A stretch of DNA of 64,000 nucleotides from JBKBIP01 sp046297495 (GTDB taxonomy: Bacteria; Planctomycetota; Planctomycetia; Gemmatales; Gemmataceae), in assembly GCA_046297495.1 (NCBI GenBank), contig JBKBIP010000009.1, positions 62,001 through 126,000 on the forward strand. The letters run 5' to 3'. Within the stretch, counting starts at the first letter, position 1. Every line of letters starts with the position of its first letter. Position numbers and translations under genes: made by a program. Positions 8,306 through 18,888 of this stretch are shown in pieces. The notes under the pieces are model-generated. The model was not told the origin of the DNA. It worked only from the letters and a program-made list of their open reading frames with translations, and searched no databases.

Positions 8306-9304
8306 ATGAGCAAAGTCCGCTATGGCGTGATTGGCCTGGGACGTTTTGGCGTCGTGCATTGCGAGGCGCTGGCGAGTCTGCCGCACGCCGAGCTGTTCGC
8401 TCTCTGCACCCGGCGCCCGGAGCACTTGCGCGAGCTGGCCCAACGCTTCGGAGTGCGACGCACGTACACCGACTACCAGCAACTGTTGGCCGATCCCGAC
8501 GTCGATGCGGTCAGTGTGGTGACGATGTGGGATCAACATGCCGCTCCCACCGTGGCCGCCTTGCGCGCCGGCAAGCATGTGATCGTGGAAAAACCGATGG
8601 CTTCGACCCCGGAGGATTGTGATGCCATCGTCCAGGCAGCGAACGAAACCGCGAGTTTCTTCATGGTCGGGCACATCTGCCGTTTCAACCCGCGCTACGC
8701 GGCGGCCAAGGCGGCCATCGCGGAGGGACGGATTGGTCGGATCGTCTCCATGTACGCCCGGCGCAACATCCCAGCCCGCGTTTCCGGCGAGGTGTTGCAG
8801 AAGATCGGTCCCATCATCGGCGACGGCGTGCATGACACCGATTTGATGCTGTGGTACAGTGGGGCCAAGGTCGTCAGCGCGTACGCGCAAACCGTGGCCG
8901 TGCGCGGCTTGCCATATCCGGACATCGGCTGGACCATGTATCGCTTCGACAGCGGCGCCATCGGCGTCTTGGAAAACGCCTGGTTCCTACCCGATCAGAC
9001 GCCGTTTCGCATCGATGAACGCATGGAAATCATCGGCACGGAAGGTTCGATCCACATTCACGAGACACACCCCAATTTCTCGATCTGCGACCGGAACGGC
9101 TGGCAATCGCCGGACACGACGTACTGGCCCCTCCTGCACGGTATCCGCGCCGGCGCCTTGCGCGAGGAGCTGGCTTATTTCACGCACTGCATCCGCTCTG
9201 GCCACCGACCCGCCATCATCACTCCCGAGGAATCACGCACCGCCGTCGTGGCCTGCCTGGCTGCCGAACGCTCCGCCACCCTCTGCCAGCTGGTGTCCTT
9301 GTAA
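8306..9304 (+). CDS. Gfo/Idh/MocA family oxidoreductase
   Basis: A 332-residue NAD(P)-dependent dehydrogenase. The N-terminal Rossmann fold has GVIGLGRFGVVH. The family signature EKPMA (active-site Lys-Pro) is near residue 97, and the C-terminal half carries the substrate-binding domain, including GDGVHDTDLMLW, where the His and Asp are the usual catalytic candidates. The family oxidises or reduces sugars, inositols, amino sugars and similar substrates. The ATG has AAGGAAGG upstream. It follows the aminotransferase by 31 bases on the same strand and is probably cotranscribed. Together they could oxidise and transaminate a small hydroxylated substrate. The substrate cannot be read from sequence. 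Confidence 0.85.
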   Translation: MSKVRYGVIGLGRFGVVHCEALASLPHAELFALCTRRPEHLRELAQRFGVRRTYTDYQQLLADPDVDAVSVVTMWDQHAAPTVAALRAGKHVIVEKPMASTPEDCDAIVQAANETASFFMVGHICRFNPRYAAAKAAIAEGRIGRIVSMYARRNIPARVSGEVLQKIGPIIGDGVHDTDLMLWYSGAKVVSAYAQTVAVRGLPYPDIGWTMYRFDSGAIGVLENAWFLPDQTPFRIDERMEIIGTEGSIHIHETHPNFSICDRNGWQSPDTTYWPLLHGIRAGALREELAYFTHCIRSGHRPAIITPEESRTAVVACLAAERSATLCQLVSL

Positions 9305-9378
9305 TCTTTCAAGGGAACATACCATCTATCGTCGTCAAGGATAGGAACAGAACCGCAACCAAGTCGCCGGGGCAGAGC

Positions 9379-9414
9379 GTGGCGGCAAGGCCCTGGCTGA
9401 ACCGCTCCGCCACG
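9379..9414. repeat. Inverted repeat downstream of the oxidoreductase gene
   Basis: CGTGGCGG (9379-9386) pairs with CCGCCACG (9407-9414). It lies in the 207-base space between the oxidoreductase and the surface protein gene, so it may terminate the first transcript. It has no T tract. Confidence 0.35.
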
Positions 9415-9511
9415 GTTCGCGGGTGGCTCGCTTTTTGATTGACAATTGCTTTCTCCCCTAGAAAATAGCTCCGAGTGTTTCACCGTATTCTGCATCTGGG
9501 AACCATCCATC

Positions 9512-12418
9512 ATGGGAAATGAAAAGATGTTCGGAAGTTCGTCCAAGTTGGCCCGAAAGCGGTCACGCTATCGTCCGCGCCTGGAACAGCTTGAGGAACG
9601 GACGCTGCTCAATATCGCTCCGATTGCTCATGCAGGCGGTCCGTACTTTGTTCCGGAAGGGGGTAGCGTCGTTCTGTCGAGTCTTGGTTCGTTCGATCCG
9701 GACGGTACGATTGTCTCTTACGAATGGGATTTGAACTACAACGGTAGTACGTTCGACGTCGATTCCACCGATCCTAGCCCGATTTTTTCCGCGGCCCTGT
9801 TGGATGGGCCAACGACCCGCATCGTGGCGCTCCGCGTTCAAGACGACAATGGCGCTTACGGTTTCGCCACGGCAGTCGTGCGCGTCCTCAACGTGCCGCC
9901 AACCCTGAGTAATGTCACGATCACGCCAGCGCTGGACGATCCGCGCACCGTCACGCTCAGCGGTATCATCAGCGATCCCGGCGTGTTCGATTCGTTCACC
10001 CTGCGCGTCGATTGGGGAGACGGTCAGACGGGTACCTTCATCTATGGTCCCGGCACGGTCAGCTTTAACGAAACCCACGTTTACCCCAACCAGAGCACGA
10101 TGTACACCGTTAGTCTGACTTTGACTGACGATGATCATGTCGAGGGAACACTATATGGCAGCATCAACACGACCGCTGGCAGCGGTCCCGGCAGTCTGGG
10201 GGACCAGTATCTGGTGACGCTGGACCTGGAAACCGGCGAAGCCACCATCATCGGCATTTTGCCCGGTGGTGGCGTCGGCGTGGGGGACATCGATTACGAC
10301 ACCTTCACCCATCGCGCCTGGCTGCAATTCGGCGGCAACGTCTTTGAGGGCTTCGAGTTCGACATCCACACCGCTGCCGGCATTGGCTCGGCCATTCCCA
10401 ATTTTCCGGAAGCTCGACTCTACAACGCCATGGAATTCGTCGGCAGCACGTTGTACGTTTCGGGCATCGCCAGCTCCGGCAGCAACAATCCGTCCGATTT
10501 CCGCATTCTCAATCCAATGACGGGCGTGGCCACGTTCATCGGCAATACGGGTCTCACCGGCCCGATAGCCGGTCTGGCCTACGACGCACGCACCGGCATC
10601 ATGTACGGGCTTCGCGGCGGTCAGATCACGACCAACAATTTCGTGCGGATTGATATGGAATCCGGTCAGGCCACGATCATCGGTTCCACGGGCTTTCGCG
10701 GCGGCAGCTTGAAATTCGGACCGGATGGGCAGCTGTACGGCAGTTCCAACGATAGCCATCTGTACCGCATCGACCCGAATACCGGCAACGCCACCTTGGT
10801 CGGCTTCAGCGGAATTCAAGGCGCCATGGGCGGTTTAACTATCGATGGTCTGCCCGCCATCGACACCCGGACCCTGCAAGTGACCATCACGGTGGACAAT
10901 AGCTCGCCCATCCCTGACGCGGGGGGACCGTACAGCGTGGCCGAGGGGGAAAGCCTGACGCTGGACGCTTCCGCCTCCTTCGATCCGGATGGCGATCCGC
11001 TGAGCTTCACATGGGATATCAACGGTGATGGCGTGTTCGGCGATGCCACGGGCGTCAATCCCACCTTGACCTGGGCCCAATTGGTGGCCCTGGGCATCAA
11101 CGACGGTCCAGCGACATTCCAGGCGCGCGTGCGCGCCAACGACGGCCACGGCAACATCGAAACCTCGGCCCCAGTCACGCTCACGGTGGTCAACACGCCG
11201 CCTACCTTAAGCAACGTGACCTTGTCCACGTCCATCACCGTGGGACAGCAAGCCACCCTATCCGGGTTGCTTTCGGATCCGGGGCCGCTGGATCATTTTC
11301 GCTTGGTCGTGGATTGGGGAGACGGTTCACCGGAAGAAACCTTCCACTACGCGGCGGGTACCCCTTCGTTCAGCGAGACGCATATATATGACCAACCAGG
11401 TACGTTCATGGTGACGTTGATTCTACTCGACAAGGATGACGGCGAGACTTCAACAACTCAGACCATTCAGGTCAACAGCGAGTCCGTCAACCACGTCCAT
11501 CTCTTTGCCGTGGGTGCTGACGCCGGCAGTTCGCCCCGCGTCCAAGTCTATAACGCCGATGGATCGTTACGATTTGACTTCCTCGCTTTCCATCCCTCGT
11601 TCACCGGAGGCGTGCGCGTGGCAGTCGGCGACGTGAACGGCGACAACGTTGATGACATCATCGTTGGCGCGGGGGCCGGCGGCGGACCGCACGTCAAGGT
11701 CTTCAGCGGCGTCGATCTGACCGTACTGGCCAATTTCTTCGCGTTCTCTCCCTCCTTCACGGGGGGCGTGTTCGTGGCGGCGGGGAACCTAAACGGCGAC
11801 AACTCAATGGAAGTGATTGTCGGCGCAGGGGCTGGCGGCGGACCCCATGTGCGCAGCTTCCAAATCGCTGGCGGCGTGGCCACGGTGCTGCCGGGGCCGT
11901 TGGGCAACTTCTTCGCCTATGCCTCGTCCTTCCGTGGCGGTGTTCACGTGACGGCGGGGAATTTCGACGGCATCGGCAACGATGAGATCATCACCGGCGC
12001 CGGTGCCGGCGGCGGACCGCATGTGAAAGTCTTCCGCGCCGACGGTTTCGTGCTGGCCAGTTTCTTCGCCTATGCTCCCTCCTTCACCGGCGGCGTCTGG
12101 GTGGCGGCGGGCGATGTCAATAACGATGGCTTGGCCGAGATCATCACCGGCGCGGGAGCCGGAGGTGGGCCGCATGTGAAAGTGTTCAATGGCGGCGATG
12201 CCGCTGGGTTGCACAGCTTTTTCGCCTACAGTCCGGCCTTCATGGGTGGAGTGCGCGTTGGCACCGTGACCCGCGGTAGCGGCCAAGTGCTTCTCGGCCC
12301 TGGCCCCGGCGGCGCGGCGCACATCCGCATCCTGGATGGCGTGACGTTATCCGCATTGGATAATTTCTTCGCCTTTGATCCGTTGTTCCGCGGCGGCGTG
12401 TTTGTCGGTGGGAAGTGA
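9512..12418 (+). CDS. Surface protein with LEPR-like N-terminus, PKD domains and six C-terminal FG-GAP-like repeats
   Basis: About 968 residues. The basic N-terminus ends in LEQLEERTLL, an LEPR-XLL-like motif typical of exported planctomycete giants. A PKD domain follows (HAGGPYFVPEGGSVVL to FDPDG), then a second Ig-like segment, a middle region with repeated ATIIG/ATFIG units that resemble propeller blades, and another PKD domain (DAGGPYSVAEGESLTL). The last 310 residues hold six repeats of about 50 residues, each with GAGAGGGPHVKVF and FTGGVxVAxGD, often with DxNxDG calcium-type loops. It ends FRGGVFVGGK. I chose the ATG at 9512; the frame opens earlier at a TTG (9446) but the motif sits best near the ATG start. 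It is predicted to be cell-surface or secreted, with a role in adhesion or binding. The protein at 56265 shares the C-terminal repeats. Confidence 0.85.
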   Translation: MGNEKMFGSSSKLARKRSRYRPRLEQLEERTLLNIAPIAHAGGPYFVPEGGSVVLSSLGSFDPDGTIVSYEWDLNYNGSTFDVDSTDPSPIFSAALLDGPTTRIVALRVQDDNGAYGFATAVVRVLNVPPTLSNVTITPALDDPRTVTLSGIISDPGVFDSFTLRVDWGDGQTGTFIYGPGTVSFNETHVYPNQSTMYTVSLTLTDDDHVEGTLYGSINTTAGSGPGSLGDQYLVTLDLETGEATIIGILPGGGVGVGDIDYDTFTHRAWLQFGGNVFEGFEFDIHTAAGIGSAIPNFPEARLYNAMEFVGSTLYVSGIASSGSNNPSDFRILNPMTGVATFIGNTGLTGPIAGLAYDARTGIMYGLRGGQITTNNFVRIDMESGQATIIGSTGFRGGSLKFGPDGQLYGSSNDSHLYRIDPNTGNATLVGFSGIQGAMGGLTIDGLPAIDTRTLQVTITVDNSSPIPDAGGPYSVAEGESLTLDASASFDPDGDPLSFTWDINGDGVFGDATGVNPTLTWAQLVALGINDGPATFQARVRANDGHGNIETSAPVTLTVVNTPPTLSNVTLSTSITVGQQATLSGLLSDPGPLDHFRLVVDWGDGSPEETFHYAAGTPSFSETHIYDQPGTFMVTLILLDKDDGETSTTQTIQVNSESVNHVHLFAVGADAGSSPRVQVYNADGSLRFDFLAFHPSFTGGVRVAVGDVNGDNVDDIIVGAGAGGGPHVKVFSGVDLTVLANFFAFSPSFTGGVFVAAGNLNGDNSMEVIVGAGAGGGPHVRSFQIAGGVATVLPGPLGNFFAYASSFRGGVHVTAGNFDGIGNDEIITGAGAGGGPHVKVFRADGFVLASFFAYAPSFTGGVWVAAGDVNNDGLAEIITGAGAGGGPHVKVFNGGDAAGLHSFFAYSPAFMGGVRVGTVTRGSGQVLLGPGPGGAAHIRILDGVTLSALDNFFAFDPLFRGGVFVGGK

Positions 12419-12483
12419 CGAAGACGCTTTGAAAAAGTTGGGGTGAGATGGGGTGTAATCCGCGTTTCACTTTAGATACACAA

Positions 12484-12526
12484 AAACACCGCTGGCAACG
12501 GCTTGACTCCGTAGTCAGCGGTGTTT
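12484..12526. terminator. Bidirectional intrinsic terminator
   Basis: AAACACCGCTG (12484-12494) pairs perfectly with CAGCGGTGTTT (12516-12526), with an inner ACGG/CCGT stem. The arms end in A and T runs, so it can act in both directions. It sits between the convergent surface protein gene and holB. Confidence 0.7.
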
Positions 12527-12541
12527 CTTCGTGGCCTATTC

Positions 12542-13561
12542 TCACGCGCGCGCCAGGACTTTGCCCAAGTTATCCACCAGCGCCTCCACGGCCAGCACCA
12601 GTTGCACGCGGCGGTCGATGTGCATGTCGGCATCCAGACAGCGTTGTAGCACGTCAAGCAGTCGTTCGGGACCAAGGCGGTGGGCTAGGTTCGCCAGGCT
12701 TTCCCATTCTTCGGGTTCCACCGGCGGCGTTCCCTCCACGCTTAGCGCCAGGGCATGACGTAGAAAATCGATCAATAGGCGGAGCACCAGGGAAGCCCGC
12801 CGCCGTTGAGCGGACGATTCCTTGCCGGCTTCCTCGACGAATTTCATGAAGTCGTGGGCCAAAGCCGTGGCGTCGGGGCGTGGCCGGGTCAGCCCGGCGA
12901 TCAGTTTTTGGCGGAAATCCCACAAGGCCGGATCGGCCAAGGCAAGCGCCTGGCCGGGGCTGCCGCCGCTCAGCCGCGTCAGACGTTGCAGCAGGTCGTC
13001 ATCAGTGACATCCTGGCGGCGCAGCAGCTCGGCCACCAAATCGGCGGGGAGCGGGCGGAAGTGGATCACTTGGCAGCGCGACACGATGGTCGGCAATTGC
13101 AGATCGGCGCTGGTGCCAATGAGAATCAGCACCGAGCGCGGCGGAGGTTCCTCCAGGGTCTTAAGGAAGCAGTTGGCGGCGGCGACGTTCAAATCGTCGG
13201 CGTCGTCGAGGATGGCCACCTTCCCCTGACCTCGCGCCGACTTGAGGGAGAAGGTCTGGCACAAGGCGCGGATGGTGTCGATGGGAACGTCCAGGCTTTC
13301 CGCCGGCCGCTGGGCGTGGGCGTAATCGGGGTGGGTGCCGGCCTCCACCAGAACACAAGAGGAACACTGATCACAGGCCTCAAGGCAGTCGGGGGGCGGA
13401 TTTTCACAGAGCACCGCCTTGGCCAGCTCGTGGGCGAACAGGTGCTTGCCGATCCCAGGAGGGCCGGTGAAGAGATAGGCATGGGCCAGCCGGCCGCGGC
13501 GCCGCGCCTGCGCGAACGCTTGTACTTGGTGGTCATGGCCGAGAATCCGCCGCCAGGACAC
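12542..13561 (-). CDS. holB: DNA polymerase III subunit delta'
   Basis: A 339-residue clamp-loader subunit. It starts with the family pattern ILGHDHQVQAF and LAHAYLFTGPPGIGKH. It has a zinc-binding cysteine cluster (C in PPDC, then CDQCSSC) and the SRC motif in IVSRCQVIHF, which supplies an arginine finger to neighbouring subunits. The P-loop ends GKH rather than GKT or GKS, which fits the non-hydrolysing role of delta' in known clamp loaders. It overlaps the end of tmk by 29 bases on the same strand, a common tmk-holB order, so the two are translationally linked. Confidence 0.9.
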   Translation of the reverse strand: MSWRRILGHDHQVQAFAQARRRGRLAHAYLFTGPPGIGKHLFAHELAKAVLCENPPPDCLEACDQCSSCVLVEAGTHPDYAHAQRPAESLDVPIDTIRALCQTFSLKSARGQGKVAILDDADDLNVAAANCFLKTLEEPPPRSVLILIGTSADLQLPTIVSRCQVIHFRPLPADLVAELLRRQDVTDDDLLQRLTRLSGGSPGQALALADPALWDFRQKLIAGLTRPRPDATALAHDFMKFVEEAGKESSAQRRRASLVLRLLIDFLRHALALSVEGTPPVEPEEWESLANLAHRLGPERLLDVLQRCLDADMHIDRRVQLVLAVEALVDNLGKVLARA

Positions 13562-14159
13562 GAAGCACCTCCCGTCGAATTTGCTCTTGCACCACCGCGA
13601 CCGGCTGGCTGGCGTCGAGGACGCGCAGGCGTTCGGGCCGCCGTTGGGCCTCGCGGAGAAAGCCGTCGCGCACGCTCTGTTGATACTCCGCTGCGCGCGC
13701 CTCCAAGCGATCCGCTGGGCGTTGGCGGCGGCGCGCGGCTACTGTCAGCGGTACATCTAGCACCAACGTCAGGTCCGGTTCCAAGCCGCCGGTCGCCAGC
13801 TGGCCTACCTGCCACAGCTGTTCGGGATCGATGCCGCCCGCATGTCCTTGATACACGACGTTGGCCAGTAAAAATCGATCCGACACCACGATCTTCCCAG
13901 CCGCCAGCGCGGGGCGGATCACCTCCTGCACCAGCTGAGCGCGGCTGGCCATGAACAACAGCGCCTCACAGGTCACGGACAACTCATGCCGATGATCGAG
14001 CAGCAGCCCCCGGATGATGGCGCCAACCGCCGTTCCCCCTGGATCGGCGCAAGCGATCACGTCATGTCCCTGCTCGCGCAGCCAATCTGCCAGCAGCCGG
14101 CATTGCGTCGTCTTGCCGCCGCCGTCGGGACCATCGAGGGTAAGGAAAAGGGGAGGCAT
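13533..14159 (-). CDS. tmk: Thymidylate kinase
   Basis: A 208-residue dTMP kinase that makes dTDP for DNA synthesis. The P-loop is DGPDGGGKTTQC near residue 9. The DR motif appears in VVSDRFLLANVVYQG and an Arg-rich LID region in ARRRQRPADRLEAR. The length is normal for the family. It is upstream of holB in the same direction, with its 3' end inside the holB start, tying nucleotide supply to replisome synthesis. The ATG at 14159 fits the start of the beta strand (PPLFLTLDG). Confidence 0.92.
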   Translation of the reverse strand: MPPLFLTLDGPDGGGKTTQCRLLADWLREQGHDVIACADPGGTAVGAIIRGLLLDHRHELSVTCEALLFMASRAQLVQEVIRPALAAGKIVVSDRFLLANVVYQGHAGGIDPEQLWQVGQLATGGLEPDLTLVLDVPLTVAARRRQRPADRLEARAAEYQQSVRDGFLREAQRRPERLRVLDASQPVAVVQEQIRREVLRVLAADSRP

Positions 14160-14231
14160 GGGCTTATGTTTTTTTCTTCTGGTCCCCCAGGGACCCGCTT
14201 GGGGAATGAATGTCCATGTCGATTCAATCTC

Positions 14232-15002
<771 letters not shown>

Positions 15003-15224
15003 GGTGGATACTCCCCAATGGTTCACCTTCCCTGACTATTTCTCCGGCAATCAAACGAATCACCTGTTAGCCGGAGGCGCCAGCGCAGTCCCTCGCCAGC
15101 GCATCGAGCTGACGGGAGGAACTTCCTGGACGAAGTAATTTGCCTGTGGACAAGATACTTACTTTAGCATTCCAACCGTGATACAGCAGCAATCCAGTGG
15201 TAAGGTATCAACATTTTCTTGATC

Positions 15225-16490
15225 TCAGCACTCCATGTCGTCCAACAGATGGCCGAGTTTCTCTTTTTTGGTCTTCAAATAGCGTTGGTTGCGATCGTTG
15301 GGGGGAATCTGGATCGGCACGCGCTCGACGATGCGCAGGCCATACCCTTCCAGGCCGACGACCTTCTTGGGATTATTCGTGAGCAAGCGAATGTCACGCA
15401 CGCCGAGATCATAGAGGATTTGCGCCCCGATGCCGTAGTGGCGTAAGTCGGGAGCGAAACCGAGGCGTTTGTTGGCTTCCACGGTGTCCAGTCCCTCGAT
15501 TTGTTGCAAACGGTACGCCTGCAACTTGGCCAATAGCCCGATGCCGCGCCCCTCTTGACGCATGTAGAGCACGACCCCCTTGCCGGCGTCGCGCACTTGC
15601 TGCATGGCATGGTGCAGTTGCGAGCCGCAATCGCACAGCAGGGAATCAAAAATGTCGCCTGTCAGACATTGACTATGGATGCGCACCAATACCGGTTCCT
15701 CCTGCTCCGGGATGCAGTTGTTGATCTCGACGCCGACGCCGCCATAGCACAGCGCCAGGTGCGGCTCCGGGTCCACCAACGACGTGTACGGCACCAGGTC
15801 GAAGTCGCCATGCTTGGTCGGCAGCTTCAGCGCCGGCTCGCGGCGGATCAGTTTCTCGCGCTGGCGGCGATGTTTGATCAGCTCCTCGATAGTACACATT
15901 TTGAGATGATGCTGTCGGCAAAACTCCGTCAGGTCGGGTAAGCGGGCCATGGTGCCGTCGGCATTGACGATCTCGCAAATAACCGCCGCCGGCTTCAACC
16001 CGGCCAGACGGGCCAGATCGACGCTTCCTTCGGTATGCCCGGCGCGGACCAGCACTCCCCCCTCGCGCGCCCGCAACCCCGGCACGTGCCCCTTGCCGCG
16101 CACCAGGTCGTTGGGCGTCGAGTGATCGTCAATGGCCACTTGCACCGTCCTGGCCCGGTCATAGGCCGAGATGCCGGTGGTGATGCCAGTGCGGGCGTCG
16201 ATGTACGGGGTGAACGGCGTGGCCATCGGATCGACGTTGTGCCCCGACAGCGGTTCGAGGTGCAGCCGGTCGCAAATCTCCGGCGAAAGGGCTAGGCATA
16301 CCAGCCCGCAGGCGTTGCGCATCATGAAATTGATCGCTTCCGGCGTCACCTTCTCGGCGGCGATGACCAAATCCCCTTCGTTCTCGCGGTATTCGTCATC
16401 GACCAGCACGATCATCCGCCCCGCCCGCAGCTCATCGAGGATTTCCTCAACGGGGCTAAAAGGATTGGCGACAGTTTGTTTATGTGGCAT
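15225..16490 (-). CDS. ribBA: Bifunctional 3,4-dihydroxy-2-butanone-4-phosphate synthase / GTP cyclohydrolase II
   Basis: A 421-residue fusion for the two entry steps of riboflavin synthesis. The N-terminal half (about 10-210) is the RibB domain, with DDEYRENEGDLVIAAE and the acidic metal-binding loop. The C-terminal half is the RibA domain, with the zinc cysteines in CLTGDIFDSLLCDC and the GTP-binding MRQEGRGIGL. Both active sites look complete. The start is the ATG at 16490 with GGAG upstream. No other rib gene is beside it. A palindromic repeat lies upstream at 16604-16655. No FMN riboswitch was recognised in the 190-base leader. Confidence 0.93.
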   Translation of the reverse strand: MPHKQTVANPFSPVEEILDELRAGRMIVLVDDEYRENEGDLVIAAEKVTPEAINFMMRNACGLVCLALSPEICDRLHLEPLSGHNVDPMATPFTPYIDARTGITTGISAYDRARTVQVAIDDHSTPNDLVRGKGHVPGLRAREGGVLVRAGHTEGSVDLARLAGLKPAAVICEIVNADGTMARLPDLTEFCRQHHLKMCTIEELIKHRRQREKLIRREPALKLPTKHGDFDLVPYTSLVDPEPHLALCYGGVGVEINNCIPEQEEPVLVRIHSQCLTGDIFDSLLCDCGSQLHHAMQQVRDAGKGVVLYMRQEGRGIGLLAKLQAYRLQQIEGLDTVEANKRLGFAPDLRHYGIGAQILYDLGVRDIRLLTNNPKKVVGLEGYGLRIVERVPIQIPPNDRNQRYLKTKKEKLGHLLDDMEC

Positions 16491-16603
16491 ATCCGCTCCG
16501 CTTCATGGGGAAGGAATGGGCATGGGATATTTACATTGTATGGATTACGTGGACCAGGAAGATGGTGGAATGAAATGAAGAATTTAGTGGAGTGATTGTC
16601 GTG

Positions 16604-16655
16604 GGATTCATCGATTAGCGCCCGCTGCCGATTCCTCACGTGAAACGATGAATCC
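16604..16655. repeat. Dispersed palindromic repeat, copy 1
   Basis: GGATTCATCG at the left end is matched by CGATGAATCC at the right end, with weaker pairing inside. Intergenic, between the symporter and ribBA genes. Confidence 0.7.
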
Positions 16656-16684
16656 AAGGAGTAGCTCCGTGCCAATAATGGTCA

Positions 16685-18400
16685 TCACGGATAATACTTC
16701 TTCACCAGCTCCTCATTCGGTTTGGTCATCAGAGTGACACCGATGCCGAGACCGATGGACACCACCAGTCCCCAAACGAGGGGGTCGAAGCCGAACAGGT
16801 ACAGGGGGCTGAATTTGTCCAGCTTCGGTTCGTTCCAGCCGGGCAGCCAGGCGAAGAGGGAGTCCCCCCAGTTGGCGCTATCGATCCAACCGAGAACATA
16901 CAGGGACAGCAGCGTGCCGAAGCCCCCCAGCATGGCGGCGATCACTCCCGCGCGGGTGGCCCGCCGCCAGTACAGGGCCAAGGCCATCGGGATCAGGAAG
17001 GCGCAGCCCTGCCCGCTGCCAGTGAAGACGATGATGTATTGCAAGTATTTGGGCGGATTCAGCGCGCCAACCATGACGATCAATCCCACCAACGCCGTCA
17101 CCGAATAGCTGGCTACTTTGAGTGCTTTGGGGGAGACATTGGGATTGATCGTCCGCTGATACAAGTCGCGCACCAAGCTGGAGCTGATGAGCAGCAAGAA
17201 GGCGGCCACCGTGGACATGATCGCCGAATACGGAGCGGCCAACAGCAAGCCCGCGATCCACGAAGGGGCCACGGTCCGCACCATCACGGGCATGATGTTG
17301 TCGGGGGTCCCTTCCGCCCCCATCTCCCCCAAGTATTGGGTGGGATAGATGGCCCGGGCGCAGATGAAAATAATCATCATGCTCATGTAGGTCAGCAAAT
17401 AATAACCGGCGATCAGCAGCAAAGCATTGCGCACGCTGGCGGAATCCTTGAACGCCATCAACCGGACCATGCCGCCAGCTTGTCCCGGACTCATCAGCGA
17501 CCACATCAAGAAAAACGAGAAGGCCATGCCGAAAGGGAGGAAGTACTGAGGCGCCACGCCCGGTTCGGAAGCGGTTTCTTCCAGCTTCACTTCGGGGCCA
17601 GGCCCATAAACCAGGGCCGGGTCTTGTTGTTTCAAGCGTTCCGTGGCCGCCGCCAGACCGTGCAATTCCTGACCATCGGTAGTCGTGACCGGCGGCACGG
17701 CCCGCATGGCCAGGAATGCCATGAGGATGACGCCCGTGAGCATGACCAACCCTTGCAGCACGTCGTTCCAGGTGACGGCCCAGAATCCGCCATAGGAGGT
17801 ATAAGCCACCACCGTCGCCGCGAAGATCGTCAAACCGATGAGATAACCGACTTCGATAGTGGTCACGGCGAAGGTCGGCGGCAAGGGCATGTGCAGCTTG
17901 TCGTTGGGCAATTGCAGGGCGCCTTGCATGACCAGGGCGCCGGCCTTGAACTGCGCGACCAGGTTGAAGACCAGCAACAGCAAGAGAATCAACGTGGCCA
18001 GAATCCCCAGACCGGGACTTTGAAAGCGATCCCGGAACACATCCGGCACGGTGACGGCCCCCGACATGCGCGCAACCTGATTGAGGCGCTTGCCGAACAG
18101 GGCCATCGTCGTCAGCGGCACGATCATGTAGCTGCTGATCCACAAGGCCATGATCCAGCCGTTTTTGTAGATCAGCGAGGGGAAGCCGGCGAAGGTGCCG
18201 CCGCTGATGGCGGTGGCCGCCACACTCAGGGCCAGCACCCACGGCCCCAGCCCGCGATTGCCAACGAAGTATTCCTTGACGAAGCTGCCGCGCGACAGGT
18301 AGCGGTGTGAGACGATCCCCAGCGTCACCACCCCCACCAGGTAACAGGCGAAGACAATCGGCACCATCCAGCTATCGGGTTGCCAGTTAATCGCCGCCAT
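16685..18400 (-). CDS. Sodium:solute symporter (SSS family)
   Basis: About 571 residues with some 13 predicted membrane helices. Early helices carry the family pattern SVAATAISGGTFAGFP, a sodium-site region, and later ones GYYLLTYMSMM and AAPYSAIMSTVAAFLL. SSS proteins take up sugars, amino acids, pantothenate and other solutes with sodium; the substrate here is unknown. The chosen ATG at 18400 overlaps the end of the upstream small membrane gene by 14 bases; a start at 18415 is also open. That overlap indicates translational coupling, as for the YhdT-PanF type of pair. Confidence 0.87.
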   Translation of the reverse strand: MAAINWQPDSWMVPIVFACYLVGVVTLGIVSHRYLSRGSFVKEYFVGNRGLGPWVLALSVAATAISGGTFAGFPSLIYKNGWIMALWISSYMIVPLTTMALFGKRLNQVARMSGAVTVPDVFRDRFQSPGLGILATLILLLLLVFNLVAQFKAGALVMQGALQLPNDKLHMPLPPTFAVTTIEVGYLIGLTIFAATVVAYTSYGGFWAVTWNDVLQGLVMLTGVILMAFLAMRAVPPVTTTDGQELHGLAAATERLKQQDPALVYGPGPEVKLEETASEPGVAPQYFLPFGMAFSFFLMWSLMSPGQAGGMVRLMAFKDSASVRNALLLIAGYYLLTYMSMMIIFICARAIYPTQYLGEMGAEGTPDNIMPVMVRTVAPSWIAGLLLAAPYSAIMSTVAAFLLLISSSLVRDLYQRTINPNVSPKALKVASYSVTALVGLIVMVGALNPPKYLQYIIVFTGSGQGCAFLIPMALALYWRRATRAGVIAAMLGGFGTLLSLYVLGWIDSANWGDSLFAWLPGWNEPKLDKFSPLYLFGFDPLVWGLVVSIGLGIGVTLMTKPNEELVKKYYP

Positions 18401-18731
18401 GTTCCCCCTCCTCATCCGCTTCCGCTCCCAAGTCGTCGTCCTTCATGGCGAATAAGGCGAACAACACGGTAACGATGGTCCAGCCAAACCAGGGGAGGAC
18501 GATGCCATGGAACACCCAATCGGGCAGGCCGTAAAACTCCTGAAAATTATTCACATCACGCGGCTGGGCCAAGCCCATCCGCGCCACCCAACTATCCGCC
18601 GCGTGCTGGTAGCCGAACAGGTAGCAATAGCCGACGGTCCAGATGGTTGCGATGACAAAGCTCACGACCACGAAGATCGCCTCCCAGCGGGCGTGGCGAT
18701 ACAAGCTCTGAGCCGATTCATTCGCTAACAT
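18387..18731 (-). CDS. Small two-helix membrane protein, probable symporter partner (YhdT-like)
   Basis: A 114-residue protein with two hydrophobic segments, at about 17-38 and 78-96, and an acidic tail (DDDLGAEADEEGEHGGD). The size, topology and position before a sodium symporter gene resemble the YhdT/DUF997 group that precedes PanF. The sequence itself was recognised only by this pattern. The start is the ATG at 18731 with GAGAGGAACC just upstream. Its last 14 bases overlap the symporter start. It probably helps assembly or function of the symporter. Confidence 0.65.
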   Translation of the reverse strand: MLANESAQSLYRHARWEAIFVVVSFVIATIWTVGYCYLFGYQHAADSWVARMGLAQPRDVNNFQEFYGLPDWVFHGIVLPWFGWTIVTVLFALFAMKDDDLGAEADEEGEHGGD

Positions 18732-18888
18732 GGTTCCTCTCGCCGTGGTGGGAATCGTTTAGGTTCACGGAACGATTGTATGAAGAAATCGCGAGAGAGT
18801 GAAAGGCGCAAGCGGAAAAGAAGGAAAAGATTTTTTGTCGGCGGAAAGCATGTCCCATCCCTTCCCAAGTCGGTCGTGTAGCGACCGG

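Noticed and set aside
15003..15224. FMN riboswitch connected with ribBA
   Set aside because: This region is downstream of ribBA on its strand, and the true leader (16491-16684) shows none of the conserved riboswitch blocks I could recognise.
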